Shown here piece by piece: positions 1 through 7,647 of a stretch of 64,000 nucleotides of DNA. The position numbers and the translations under genes are program-made. This DNA comes from Pyrinomonadaceae bacterium. Lineage in GTDB: Bacteria > Acidobacteriota > Blastocatellia > Pyrinomonadales > Pyrinomonadaceae. The notes below the pieces were generated by a model. It was not told where the DNA came from. It did not search any database and saw nothing but the letters and a program-made list of their open reading frames with translations. The DNA lies in the NCBI GenBank assembly GCA_019694395.1, contig JAIBCC010000004.1, forward strand, positions 1 through 64,000, in the 5' to 3' direction. The stretch's first letter is position 1. Each line of letters starts with the position of its first letter.

Positions 1-1
1 T

Positions 2-181
2 GAAGGTGAAAAACTTGGACAAGTCAAAGAGTTGATGCGGACAGGCGGAACGGAAATTTTGGTCGTTCAAGGCGAAACAAAAGATTACCTAATTCCCTTT
101 GCCGAAACGATTTGCGTCGAAGTTGATATTGAAAATAAATTAATTCGGATTGATCCGCCGGAGGGGCTTTTGGATTTCTAA
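2..181 (+). CDS. rimM: 16S rRNA processing protein RimM, C-terminal part (partial)
   Basis: The window opens inside this gene; the last 59 codons are present and end at TAA 179-181. The visible segment fits the PRC-barrel end of RimM: it carries a GxxxLIPF-like stretch (DYLIPFAETI) and ends in the PPEGLLDF tail typical of RimM. RimM binds ribosomal protein S19 and helps mature the 30S subunit. The position upstream of trmD, rplS and rnhB supports the call, since rpsP-rimM-trmD-rplS is a widely conserved operon. Here the operon is interrupted by an acyltransferase gene directly downstream. Confidence 0.85.
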   Translation, partial: EGEKLGQVKELMRTGGTEILVVQGETKDYLIPFAETICVEVDIENKLIRIDPPEGLLDF

Positions 182-278
182 TAGTAATCTAGATTTCTGT
201 TTTGGACAGAATAAAACCGCAATTAACTTTTGCAATTTTTTTTAGTCCTTAAGTTGAATCAGCCATAATTTAAAGTTT

Positions 279-1439
279 ATGTCTTTAACCAACCCAAACA
301 AGGTCTTGCATCTGAGCGGATTAAACGGAATAAGAGCGATTGCGGCACTAGCGGTTGTGATTTCTCATACAACTCAGTCGCTGAGTGAGTTTAATTTGAA
401 TCCGTTTATTTTTGGCACAAACCAAGATGGATTTCCAAAAGGACTAGATTTGGCAGGTTTTGGGGTAAGCATGTTCTTTTCCCTAAGCGGTTTTTTAATC
501 ACCTATCTACTGTTATTGGAAAAAGAAAGTCAAGAAATTAATGTCAAAAATTTTTACATACGACGTATTTTAAGGATTCATCCATTGTATTTTTCTTATT
601 TGGCAATCTGTCTGGCTATTATATTTTTCTTTAATTTGCAATTTTCGGCAATTTCTTTAGTTTATTATGTTTTTTTCGCTGCTAATATTTCATTTATTAT
701 AGGAATCCCTTTGCCGCTTTTGGCTCATTACTGGTCGTTGGGAGTGGAGGAGCAGTTTTATATTTTTTACCCTTGGATAGTCAAGAAAATTAAAAGCCTT
801 TCAACATTTCTTATTTTAGCTACGGTATTTCTTATTATCGTTAAACTAATAGCTAGAGTAATTGACATTAAATATGGCATTCCATCAATTTATTTAGCCT
901 TACAGGTCACCAGATTTCAATGTATGTTAATTGGTGCAGTTGGCGCGATATATTATTATGAGCAATCCAAATGGTTCCTAAAATATTCGACGAATATTTT
1001 TGTTCAGTTATTTTCTTGGTTTTGCGTTCTATTACTTTTATTGAATAGTTTTCATTTGTTTTCAGTCTTAGATCAAGAAATAATCTCAATTATTACATTA
1101 TTTATAATAATGGGACAGATAACTAAGACTAACAGAATTATCAATCTTGACTTTGAGGCTTTTGACTTTATCGGCAAAATTTCGTATGGGATATATGTTA
1201 TCCATCCAGTAATTGTTTTTACTTATATAAAGGTTTTGCCTGACTTAAAATTGCCATTGGTATTTAAATATTTATTAGTTTATTTGGTAATCCTAGTCAC
1301 CACAATTTTTGTTGCATATATTTCATATCAATATTTTGAGAAGTGGTTTTTATCAATGAAATATAAATATAGTAGCGTAAAAACCTCTGCTACCAAACAC
1401 TCTCAAGAACTTTTGTTAGATACACAAAGTTCAAGTTGA
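279..1439 (+). CDS. Acyltransferase 3 (OafA/YrhL-type) integral membrane protein
   Basis: A 386-residue membrane protein of the acyltransferase-3 family, which O-acylates sugars of surface polysaccharides or lipids. The N-terminus has the family signature LNGIRAIAALAVVISH with the presumed catalytic His, followed by FGVSMFFSLSGFLITYLL and an RILRIHPLY segment; about ten hydrophobic segments follow. ATG 279 is the only reasonable start. The gene is clearly more AT-rich than rimM and trmD around it, and it interrupts a ribosome-maturation operon, which suggests acquisition. Its stop overlaps the first possible start of trmD. The substrate cannot be told from sequence. Confidence 0.88.
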   Translation: MSLTNPNKVLHLSGLNGIRAIAALAVVISHTTQSLSEFNLNPFIFGTNQDGFPKGLDLAGFGVSMFFSLSGFLITYLLLLEKESQEINVKNFYIRRILRIHPLYFSYLAICLAIIFFFNLQFSAISLVYYVFFAANISFIIGIPLPLLAHYWSLGVEEQFYIFYPWIVKKIKSLSTFLILATVFLIIVKLIARVIDIKYGIPSIYLALQVTRFQCMLIGAVGAIYYYEQSKWFLKYSTNIFVQLFSWFCVLLLLLNSFHLFSVLDQEIISIITLFIIMGQITKTNRIINLDFEAFDFIGKISYGIYVIHPVIVFTYIKVLPDLKLPLVFKYLLVYLVILVTTIFVAYISYQYFEKWFLSMKYKYSSVKTSATKHSQELLLDTQSSS

Positions 1440-1477
1440 AAATAAAATATAATCAAGACAAAATCAAAATTGTGTTG

Positions 1478-2203
1478 ATGATTAGATTTACGATTTTGAA
1501 GATAGATATTTTAACAATTTTCCCAGAGTTTTTTACGGAAGTTTTCGATTTTGGAATCATCCGCCGCGCCAAACTTGCCGGAATTGTTGAGATAAACATT
1601 TACGATATTCGTTCTTTTACAACCGATAAACATCGAATGACGGACGACCGACCGTTTGGCGGCGGCGACGGAATGGTTCTCAAAGCCGAACCGATCTTTC
1701 GCGCCATTGAGCAAATTTTGGGAACCTGCGAGCGTGAAAAATACGCAGACGGAACAAAAGTTGTTCTGTTAACTCCGCAAGGTCGCGTTTTCAAACAAGC
1801 GATGGCGAAAGAATTTGCCGACGAAACAAGGCATATCGTGATGATCTGCGGACGTTACGAAGGTGTTGACGAAAGAGTTAATGAAATGCTCGTGACAGAC
1901 GAATTTTCCATCGGCGATTATGTTTTATCCGGCGGAGAACCTGCCGCAATTGTTGTAACTGATGCAATTGTGCGACTGTTGCCAAATGCGTTAGGCAGCG
2001 AAACGTCAGCCGTCAACGATTCGTTTACCGAAAATTTATTGGATTGTCCGCATTATACGCAACCGCGCGACTTTCGCGGAATGCTGGTGCCGGATGTTTT
2101 GTTAAGTGGAAATCACGCCGAAATTGAAAAATGGCGTAAACAAAAAGCGTTGGAAAAAACGCAAAAAATCAGACCCGAATTATTAAATAAGGAGAATGGT
2201 TAA
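1478..2203 (+). CDS. trmD: tRNA (guanine-N1)-methyltransferase TrmD
   Basis: TrmD methylates G37 of tRNAs using SAM. The SPOUT-fold signatures are present: DILTIFPEFF at the N-terminus, DDRPFGGGDGMV, the MICGRYEGVDERV knot segment, SIGDYVLSGGEPAA, and PHYTQPRDFRGMLVPDVLLSGNH. The start is ambiguous. ATG 1478 adds six residues before the usual family start, whereas TTG 1496 would begin exactly at the canonical K-I-D-I-L-T; a TTG at 1436 overlapping the acyltransferase stop is unlikely. No clear Shine-Dalgarno precedes any of them. The unclear start may result from the upstream insertion having separated trmD from rimM. Confidence 0.95.
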   Translation: MIRFTILKIDILTIFPEFFTEVFDFGIIRRAKLAGIVEINIYDIRSFTTDKHRMTDDRPFGGGDGMVLKAEPIFRAIEQILGTCEREKYADGTKVVLLTPQGRVFKQAMAKEFADETRHIVMICGRYEGVDERVNEMLVTDEFSIGDYVLSGGEPAAIVVTDAIVRLLPNALGSETSAVNDSFTENLLDCPHYTQPRDFRGMLVPDVLLSGNHAEIEKWRKQKALEKTQKIRPELLNKENG

Positions 2204-2227
2204 AGCGAAAAATTAAAGGCTTTTTCG

Positions 2228-2370
2228 CAAGGTAAAAGGCAAAGGTAAAAAGGCAAAATGCCTGATTCAAACGAGCCAAACCGAACGAAAATGCTTTTAC
2301 GTCAGCAATAAGAAAAACTATTTAGGAAACAGACAAGATTTTGCCTTTTACCTTTTTACTTTTGCCTTAA
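2228..2370. repeat. Word-built inverted repeat E1 (ggtaaaaggcaaa type)
   Basis: The left arm (2228-2261) is built of aaggcaaa/ggtaaaa words. The right arm (2337-2370) is its reverse complement with a few mismatches (gccttttacctttttac). The arms flank about 75 bp. It fills most of the trmD-rplS spacer. It belongs by architecture to the element class described in the findings; a role as an rplS leader RNA cannot be excluded. Confidence 0.75.
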
Positions 2371-2397
2371 AGCGTTCGCCTCTTGCCGATAAATACA

Positions 2398-2775
2398 ATG
2401 AATACATTAGATAGTGTTGAAAAACTGCAAATAAAAGATAACATTCCTGATTTCAAAGCAGGTGATACGGTTCGCGTTCACGTTCGCATCAAAGAAGGAA
2501 ACAAAGAACGTCTGCAAGCCTTTGAAGGTCTTTGCATCGCCCGCAAACACGGTGGAATCCGTGAAACCGTTACTGTTCGCAAGATCAGTTTCGGCGTTGG
2601 CGTAGAAAGAATTTTCCCGCTCCACGCCACGATCATTGACCATATTGATTTGATTCGCCGTGGTCGCGTTCGTCGTGCTAAACTCTATTATTTGCGTGAA
2701 TTACGTGGTAAAGCCGCTCGTATTAAAGAGCTTGATACACGCAACAAAGATGCTGCTAAAAAAGCCGCTAAATAA
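2398..2775 (+). CDS. rplS: 50S ribosomal protein L19
   Basis: L19 sits at the 30S-50S interface. The protein of about 125 residues shows the full family pattern: [19 protein letters not shown] start ([19 protein letters not shown]), [35 protein letters not shown], and [27 protein letters not shown] 2398 gives the usual N-terminus MNTLDSVEK; an in-frame TTG at 2383 is less likely. The C-terminus has a short Lys/Ala-rich tail. It is followed closely by rnhB, with which it is probably co-transcribed. Confidence 0.97.
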   Translation: MNTLDSVEKLQIKDNIPDFKAGDTVRVHVRIKEGNKERLQAFEGLCIARKHGGIRETVTVRKISFGVGVERIFPLHATIIDHIDLIRRGRVRRAKLYYLRELRGKAARIKELDTRNKDAAKKAAK

Positions 2776-2791
2776 TTAATAAAGAATCAAA

Positions 2792-3451
2792 ATGAGCGAC
2801 GCGGAGAGATCATTATTTCAGTTTGAAAAATCGTCTCCCCGCGTTTCTGTGTCTGGAGTCGGACTGGAATTTGAGAATCAGGCTCTTTCCGAAGGCTACA
2901 AATTCATCGCCGGAGTTGATGAAGTCGGTCGCGGTTGTTTAGCCGGTTGTGTGGTCGCCGCCGCCGTCATTTTAGACTTTTCCAAACCGATTCCCTCAGA
3001 TTTAAACGATTCAAAAAAACTTTCGGCTAAAAAGCGTCAAAGACTTGATTCGGAAATTAAAGAAAATGCTTTATCTTATGCGATTGCACAAGTTGAAGCA
3101 GATGAAATTGATAAAATAAATATCCTCGAAGCAACTAAGAAAGCAATGCGGCTGGCGATTGAAAAACTCGATCCGTCAGCCGACTTTCTTTTGATTGATG
3201 CAGTTCAGCTCAAAACTCTTTTCATTCCCCAAAAAGCCATCATTCATGGCGACGCAATTTCCGCCTCAATCGCCGCCGCGAGTATTATCGCCAAAAATTA
3301 CCGCGACAATTTAATGCAGGAATTGGACAAAATTTATCCCGAATATGGCTTTGCCAAACACGTCGGCTACGGCACAAAAGCCCATTTTGAAGCCTTGCGC
3401 GAACACGGTGCATGCGAGATTCACCGCAAAAGTTTTCGTGGTGTTTTGTAG
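2792..3451 (+). CDS. rnhB: Ribonuclease HII
   Basis: RNase HII cleaves RNA in RNA-DNA hybrids, including single ribonucleotides. Catalytic acidic residues are visible: GVDEVGRG (D43, E44), LLIDAVQL (D136) and HGDAISASIAAASIIAK (D154). DSKKLSAKKR is the expected DSK motif. The 219-residue length is typical, with an N-terminal extension of about 35 residues before the first strand. The gene starts 16 bp after rplS and closes the operon. Confidence 0.96.
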   Translation: MSDAERSLFQFEKSSPRVSVSGVGLEFENQALSEGYKFIAGVDEVGRGCLAGCVVAAAVILDFSKPIPSDLNDSKKLSAKKRQRLDSEIKENALSYAIAQVEADEIDKINILEATKKAMRLAIEKLDPSADFLLIDAVQLKTLFIPQKAIIHGDAISASIAAASIIAKNYRDNLMQELDKIYPEYGFAKHVGYGTKAHFEALREHGACEIHRKSFRGVL

Positions 3452-3772
3452 TAAATATTAAGCGTCAAGATGACTTTTAACGAACGATTTGTTTTGTAAA
3501 AACTGAGTGAAAATTTGCCTAGTTCGGACGTCTTTGTATTTGAGCAATTCCTGAATGTTGCGAATATCATACTTATAATACAACAAATTAGCGAATTGGC
3601 AGGAATCGTTCTTGCCAATTTAAGAAAAACAATGATTGGGCGGAATAATTCCGCATAATACATAGTTCGGCTGCTGCACTGATAGGCGAGACTAATCAAA
3701 TTTTCAAATTTGAAGATTTTTTGAGCCGTTTTTCCAAAAATTATCGCATTTAATTGAAAGAGGAATAAAACA
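3452..3772. other. Intergenic region with one short hairpin
   Basis: No convincing gene is seen in these 321 bp. A hairpin with 11-bp arms and one mismatch (attggca..gaa / ttcttgccaat) lies at 3595-3619 without a T-run, so it is not a clear terminator. A 92-codon minus ORF overlapping the rnhB end has no family features and looks fortuitous. Confidence 0.5.
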
Positions 3773-4378
3773 ATGAAACATTTGTCATTTTTTTTAATCG
3801 CATCGCTGATTTTTCTTTCAAGCTGCAGCTTAAAGCAGTCTCAATCCGGCAATACAAAACCGTTGGATGCCGCGCCAGCCAACATCAATGATAATTATAT
3901 TCCACCGAAAGTCGGTGATTTTACTAGAGTTAATACACCTGAAAGCGGTTTTAATAATAACTACGATGTGCCGGATATAAATAGAGAAAATTTGGCGGCA
4001 CTTTACACCGTTCCAAATGATAAGGATAAATTGAGCTTTAAATATGTCAAACTTTCTGATGACAAATCGGTTAAAAATTGGATTGAGAAGATGGTTACCC
4101 ACGCAACCGAAGATTGTAAAGACATGAATGCCGAAGACCTTAAATCAACGCAGGAACAAGATTCACATTACAAAATCGTCAAGCGTGAATCCAGAGCAGG
4201 CGGTGAAATAATCGTGATGCACAAAGATCCGAAATCGCTGTGCAATAAAGGTCAAAAAGAAGAATACGAAAAAGTCTATTTTGTTCGCGGGGATACTATT
4301 TTTTTAGCGTTAAGGTATGGCATTAAGAACTACGGCGCAGCCGAGCAGTTTATGAATGAATTTCTTAAAACCCGCTGA
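3773..4378 (+). CDS. Predicted lipoprotein of unknown function
   Basis: A 201-residue protein with a type II signal peptide: KHL, a hydrophobic core, and the lipobox LSSC, with the lipidated Cys at residue 18. The linker after it is Asn/Pro-rich. The mature part is polar and has two further Cys near 116 and 156 that could form a disulfide. I do not recognise the domain. It is preceded by a reasonable ribosome binding site (gaggaataaaacaATG). It is probably attached to the outer or inner membrane. Confidence 0.75.
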   Translation: MKHLSFFLIASLIFLSSCSLKQSQSGNTKPLDAAPANINDNYIPPKVGDFTRVNTPESGFNNNYDVPDINRENLAALYTVPNDKDKLSFKYVKLSDDKSVKNWIEKMVTHATEDCKDMNAEDLKSTQEQDSHYKIVKRESRAGGEIIVMHKDPKSLCNKGQKEEYEKVYFVRGDTIFLALRYGIKNYGAAEQFMNEFLKTR

Positions 4379-4559
4379 ATAATGTAATAAGCGGTTAGGT
4401 TAAAATCAGTCGAATGATTTAACAAATGTAAAGAAGTTGGCAGCAACTTTCCTATTTAGGTTGTCTGCTAAATTCGGGCGTGTGTGGCAGTTTCGCACCA
4501 CGTCATCTCGACCGTTTCATTTTTTTTCAATTCATCATAAAACCTCATCCATTTTTTAT

Positions 4560-4676
4560 GGCTTAACTAATGTTATAAATAATCTGCTCTATCCATAAAA
4601 ATTTATTAAAAAGTGTCCATTCGCTATGCGTAAATTTTTACTTAGTTTTGCCGTAATTTGTGTTTTTGCACCGTGA
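4560..4676 (+). pseudogene. Duplicated leader with truncated signal-peptide ORF
   Basis: Bases 4561-4628 closely resemble 5249-5315 upstream of the GH51 gene: both have a TTAACYAATGTTATAAATAA block, TCTGCTCTATCCATAAA, and then CCATTCGCTATGC at the start codon. Here the ORF (ATG 4626) runs only 16 codons, MRKFLLSFAVICVFAP, and stops at TGA 4674-4676. The peptide resembles the first half of the GH51 signal peptide. It looks like the remains of a second copy of the leader and signal sequence whose body is gone. Confidence 0.6.
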
Positions 4677-4697
4677 TTCAATAAATAACTTTCCTAA

Positions 4698-4736
4698 AAA
4701 TCAAGAAGATTTTTTGCCGAAAAATCTTCTTGATTT
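4698..4736. repeat. Perfect 17-bp stem hairpin
   Basis: AAATCAAGAAGATTTTT (4698-4714) is exactly complementary to AAAAATCTTCTTGATTT (4720-4736) with a 5-nt loop. No T-run follows on either side. Its right arm supplies the first part of the repeated promoter at 4726. Confidence 0.8.
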
Positions 4737-4771
4737 GAGCGCATCAAATAAGTTAAATTGAATCCGCATAA
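4726..4771 (+). promoter_or_regulatory. Repeated promoter, copy 1 (TTCTTG-N19-GTTAAATTG)
   Basis: TTCTTG, 19 bp, GTTAAATTGAATCCG. Read as sigma-70 elements this gives TTGATT, 17 bp, TTAAAT. It lies 26 bp before the ATG at 4797. It shares CAAAT..GTTAAATTG..CCG with five other copies in this window. Confidence 0.65.
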
Positions 4772-4796
4772 AATTCCCGTCAATCTTAACTAAAAG

Positions 4797-5198
4797 ATGT
4801 CAGAAAACGAAGAAATCAATCAAAATGCAAAGTTCGCGGTAATGGAACAGTCGCGTGCGACACCAATTCGCCCCGCTATTTGGATGACCGGTGTCCTGGT
4901 CTGGGCTACCGTGATTGGCTTATTTCTCCAAGTTCCGACCTGGGCTGGAATATTTCTTTGCAGTCTAACCGGAATCTCTTTCCTGCTTTATTTGGTATCT
5001 TATAGTTATATGATGATCTATGACCGTGAGGCGCTTCGCCGCGAACGGTTACAGGTCAAAGGGCGACAAGTCGTGGAGCACAATTCACTTGTGTCAGCAA
5101 ATACCGAACTAATCAGTGAACAAACTCAGTCTACCGTAATGGAAACTCACCTTCTGAGGTCTGAGAAAGAGACAGTCGTCAGGCGCGGCAAATCCTAA
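4797..5198 (+). CDS. Small membrane protein with two TM segments
   Basis: A 133-residue protein with a polar N-terminus of about 27 residues, two closely spaced hydrophobic segments (roughly 28-45 and 50-75) and a charged C-terminal tail of about 55 residues rich in Glu, Arg and Ser. The two helices would form a hairpin, leaving both ends on the same side of the membrane. No family is recognised. It stands alone behind promoter copy 1. Confidence 0.65.
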   Translation: MSENEEINQNAKFAVMEQSRATPIRPAIWMTGVLVWATVIGLFLQVPTWAGIFLCSLTGISFLLYLVSYSYMMIYDREALRRERLQVKGRQVVEHNSLVSANTELISEQTQSTVMETHLLRSEKETVVRRGKS

Positions 5199-5248
5199 AA
5201 ACAGACCTCAGTGGATTGCAGGAAGCAAAATATTTCAGTTGTTTAATC

Positions 5249-5312
5249 GCTTAACCAATGTTATAAATAATCTGCTCTATCCATAAACTTTTGTTCGAAA
5301 ATTCCATTCGCT
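5249..5312 (+). promoter_or_regulatory. Shared leader of the GH51 gene
   Basis: This leader repeats the block at 4560-4625: TTAACCAATGTTATAAATAA, CTGCTCTATCCATAAA and the sequence just before the ATG. A weaker third match (CAATGTTATAAAT, then TATCCATA) lies at 9892-9941 ahead of the metalloprotease gene. TTATAAAT could be a -10 element; this is inference. Confidence 0.5.
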
Positions 5313-6881
5313 ATGCATAAAATTTCACTAAGTATTTTAGTAATTTGTCTTGTCTTGGTCACCTTTGCTGCTGCCCAAAAAGTTGAATTAACCGTTGATG
5401 CTTCCAAGTCGGGAGCTAAAATTGACCGTAATATTTTCGGTCAGTTTGCCGAACATCTCGGCTATGGCGTTTATGAAGGGATCTGGGTCGGAAAAGATTC
5501 TAAAATTCCTAATACCCGAGGAATTCGCAACGATGTGGTTAATGCCCTCAAAGCCATCAAAGTGCCTAATATCCGTTATCCCGGCGGCTGTTTTGCCGAT
5601 GAATATCACTGGCGCAAAGGCATCGGAGCTAAACGGGCGGCAACTCTTAATCCGAATTGGGGCGGCGTCATCGAACCCAACACTTTCGGCACTCACGAAT
5701 ATTTCGATTTACTGGAACAAACAGGCGCAGAAGCATATCTTTCGATCAATGTTGGTTCGGGAACTCCGCAGGAAGCCGCTGAATGGCTGGAATATTTAAC
5801 CACCGATCAACCGACCGACTTTGCCAAAGAACGTGCCGCTAATGGTCATCCCGCTCCTTATAAAATTCCATTTCTTGGAATCGGTAATGAAAGTTGGGAT
5901 TGTGGTGGAAACTTCACGGCGGAAGCGTATCTGACCGAATACAAAAAATACAATCGTTTCGTCAGAAATTTTAATCCCGCACAGCAAAAAAACGACAAAA
6001 TGCTCTCGATTGGGGTTGGTCCGGGCGGCGGCGGTGAGCGTTATTTAGATTGGACGGAAGTGATGATGAAAGGTTGGAAAAATCACACCTGGAGCTGGGA
6101 TATGCAAGGACTTTCGCTCCATAATTACACAGTCATCAATTGGGGAAATAAACACAGTTCGATCAATTTCGGTGAAAAAGAATACGCTGAGATTCTCAAA
6201 GAAACCTTGAAAATGGATGACTTAATAAAGCAGCATTCCGCCATCATGGACAAATACGATCCTGAGAAAAAGATTGCCTTGGTGGTGGATGAATGGGGAG
6301 CGTGGTATGCGCCATTGCCGGGCAGTAATCCGGGATTTCTGGTGCAGCAAAACAGTCAGCGGGATGCGATTCTGGCAGCTTTGAACATCAATATATTTGC
6401 CCGTCACGCTGATCGGGTGCGAATGGCAAACATTGCACAGATGATCAATGTTCTGCAGGCGATGATCATGACGGACAAAGAAAAAATGGTATTGACTCCG
6501 ACCTATTACGTTTTCAAAATGTATGTTCCGTTTCAGGATGCGACATTTGTTCCGATCAATTACCAGTCCGGAAGTTATAAAAATGGCGAGATTACTTTAC
6601 CTCGAATAGATGCGATAGCAGCCAGAGGAAAAGACGGAAAACTATGGATAGAGATCACCAATGTTGATCCGAATCAGGAGGCAGAAGTTGAAATAGATCT
6701 GTCAGGGATCAAAGCTAAATCAGCAGTTGGAGAAACACTGACAGCTCCGAAAGTTGATAGTATTAACAGCTTTGAAGCACCAAAGGTAGTTGTGCCGAAA
6801 CCGATTTCAGCTAAAATTCAAGATGGAAAACTGATGATGAAACTCAGTCCTAAATCCGTCACTGTTGTTTCCCTTGATTAA
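5313..6881 (+). CDS. Secreted alpha-L-arabinofuranosidase, GH51
   Basis: A 522-residue glycoside hydrolase of family 51, which removes terminal arabinofuranose from arabinan or arabinoxylan with retention. An N-terminal signal peptide of about 21 residues ends at AAAQ. The (beta/alpha)8 part shows FGQFAEHLG, IRYPGGCFADEYHW, the acid/base motif GIGNESWDCGGN (E193) and the nucleophile motif LVVDEWGAWY (E327). The last 130 residues form the C-terminal beta domain. Many GH51 enzymes are intracellular; the signal peptide makes this one periplasmic or extracellular. A LAS-type peptidase gene follows by 19 bp. Confidence 0.93.
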   Translation: MHKISLSILVICLVLVTFAAAQKVELTVDASKSGAKIDRNIFGQFAEHLGYGVYEGIWVGKDSKIPNTRGIRNDVVNALKAIKVPNIRYPGGCFADEYHWRKGIGAKRAATLNPNWGGVIEPNTFGTHEYFDLLEQTGAEAYLSINVGSGTPQEAAEWLEYLTTDQPTDFAKERAANGHPAPYKIPFLGIGNESWDCGGNFTAEAYLTEYKKYNRFVRNFNPAQQKNDKMLSIGVGPGGGGERYLDWTEVMMKGWKNHTWSWDMQGLSLHNYTVINWGNKHSSINFGEKEYAEILKETLKMDDLIKQHSAIMDKYDPEKKIALVVDEWGAWYAPLPGSNPGFLVQQNSQRDAILAALNINIFARHADRVRMANIAQMINVLQAMIMTDKEKMVLTPTYYVFKMYVPFQDATFVPINYQSGSYKNGEITLPRIDAIAARGKDGKLWIEITNVDPNQEAEVEIDLSGIKAKSAVGETLTAPKVDSINSFEAPKVVVPKPISAKIQDGKLMMKLSPKSVTVVSLD

Positions 6882-6900
6882 TATTTTGGAATAAAATCAA

Positions 6901-7515
6901 ATGACTTATAGAAATGTTTGCAGAGCGGGACGAGCAAGTGGCGGCAGAGTCCGGCAAGATGATGTTAGTGTTACCAATGAAATTTTGCAATTGATGAGCG
7001 AAACAGAGCGTCAGGCTGCCCTGCTTCAAAGACGCGCTAATCCAAGTCTTTTCCGGCAACTAATTGACGCATTTAAAACCAGCAGAGCGCATCAGCAACA
7101 CATTCAGCAGATTATCGAAAATCATAATGCTCAAGGCGCATCACCCGGAATTTTGCGTTTTATCCGCGAAATAGTCGAAAATCAACCTAAATACAACATT
7201 CCGCCAAGACCCGTTGATTTTTATTACAAACGGATTGACACCCATCCCGGTCGGCATCATGCAGACGTTCATTTAGAAGGCAGAGCCGCCGATGTTTATT
7301 ACAATTATCACAATCCCGACGAACGTAGAATGGGTGATTGGCTGTTTGATTACTGTGTTGCCAATTGTCATATTTACAAAATTCAAGGCGTGATTTTTGG
7401 TCGAAGGCAATGGTATAGCGAAATGAATGGAGGACAGGTTTTCCCGCGCACGCAAGGCGACCATGATAACCACGTTCATATCGAATTAAATTGTGACGGC
7501 GCGAATCTGCGATAA
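6901..7515 (+). CDS. LAS-type zinc peptidase domain protein (M15/MepA-like)
   Basis: The C-terminal half carries the zinc ligand pattern of LAS metallopeptidases: H124-x6-D131 in HLEGRAAD and H191-x-H193 in NHVHIEL. Enzymes of this fold (VanX, MepA, Peptidase M15) cut D-Ala-containing peptides of peptidoglycan. The N-terminal 100 residues are helical and polar, without a signal peptide, so export would need another route or the protein acts in the cytosol. It begins 19 bp after the GH51 gene and ends at a clear terminator. Confidence 0.7.
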   Translation: MTYRNVCRAGRASGGRVRQDDVSVTNEILQLMSETERQAALLQRRANPSLFRQLIDAFKTSRAHQQHIQQIIENHNAQGASPGILRFIREIVENQPKYNIPPRPVDFYYKRIDTHPGRHHADVHLEGRAADVYYNYHNPDERRMGDWLFDYCVANCHIYKIQGVIFGRRQWYSEMNGGQVFPRTQGDHDNHVHIELNCDGANLR

Positions 7516-7536
7516 ATATTAATGAATGTTCACTTC

Positions 7537-7570
7537 GGCACGCTAAAAAAAGGCGTGCTTTTTATTTTTA
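7537..7570 (+). terminator. Rho-independent terminator
   Basis: GCACGC, loop of A residues, GCGTGC followed by TTTTTATTTTT. It closes the GH51/LAS peptidase unit. Confidence 0.85.
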
Positions 7571-7647
7571 TATTGGCAACTTTTCCCCAATAAATTTGAA
7601 GTTTCAGTTCATTCGTGTTAAACCTCTTTAGAACTATCCTAAAAAAA

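Noticed and set aside
1436..1500. Frameshift or broken start of trmD
   Set aside because: The reading frame is intact and several starts (TTG 1436, ATG 1478, TTG 1496) are available, so there is no need to invoke damage.
2204..2397. L19 leader riboregulator upstream of rplS
   Set aside because: The hairpin is made of the same low-complexity words as many other spacers, so it is more simply one of the word-built elements; an L19-binding function cannot be argued from sequence.
3421..3699. Minus-strand 92-codon ORF in the spacer after rnhB
   Set aside because: It has no family features, no ribosome binding site and overlaps rnhB; it is probably fortuitous.
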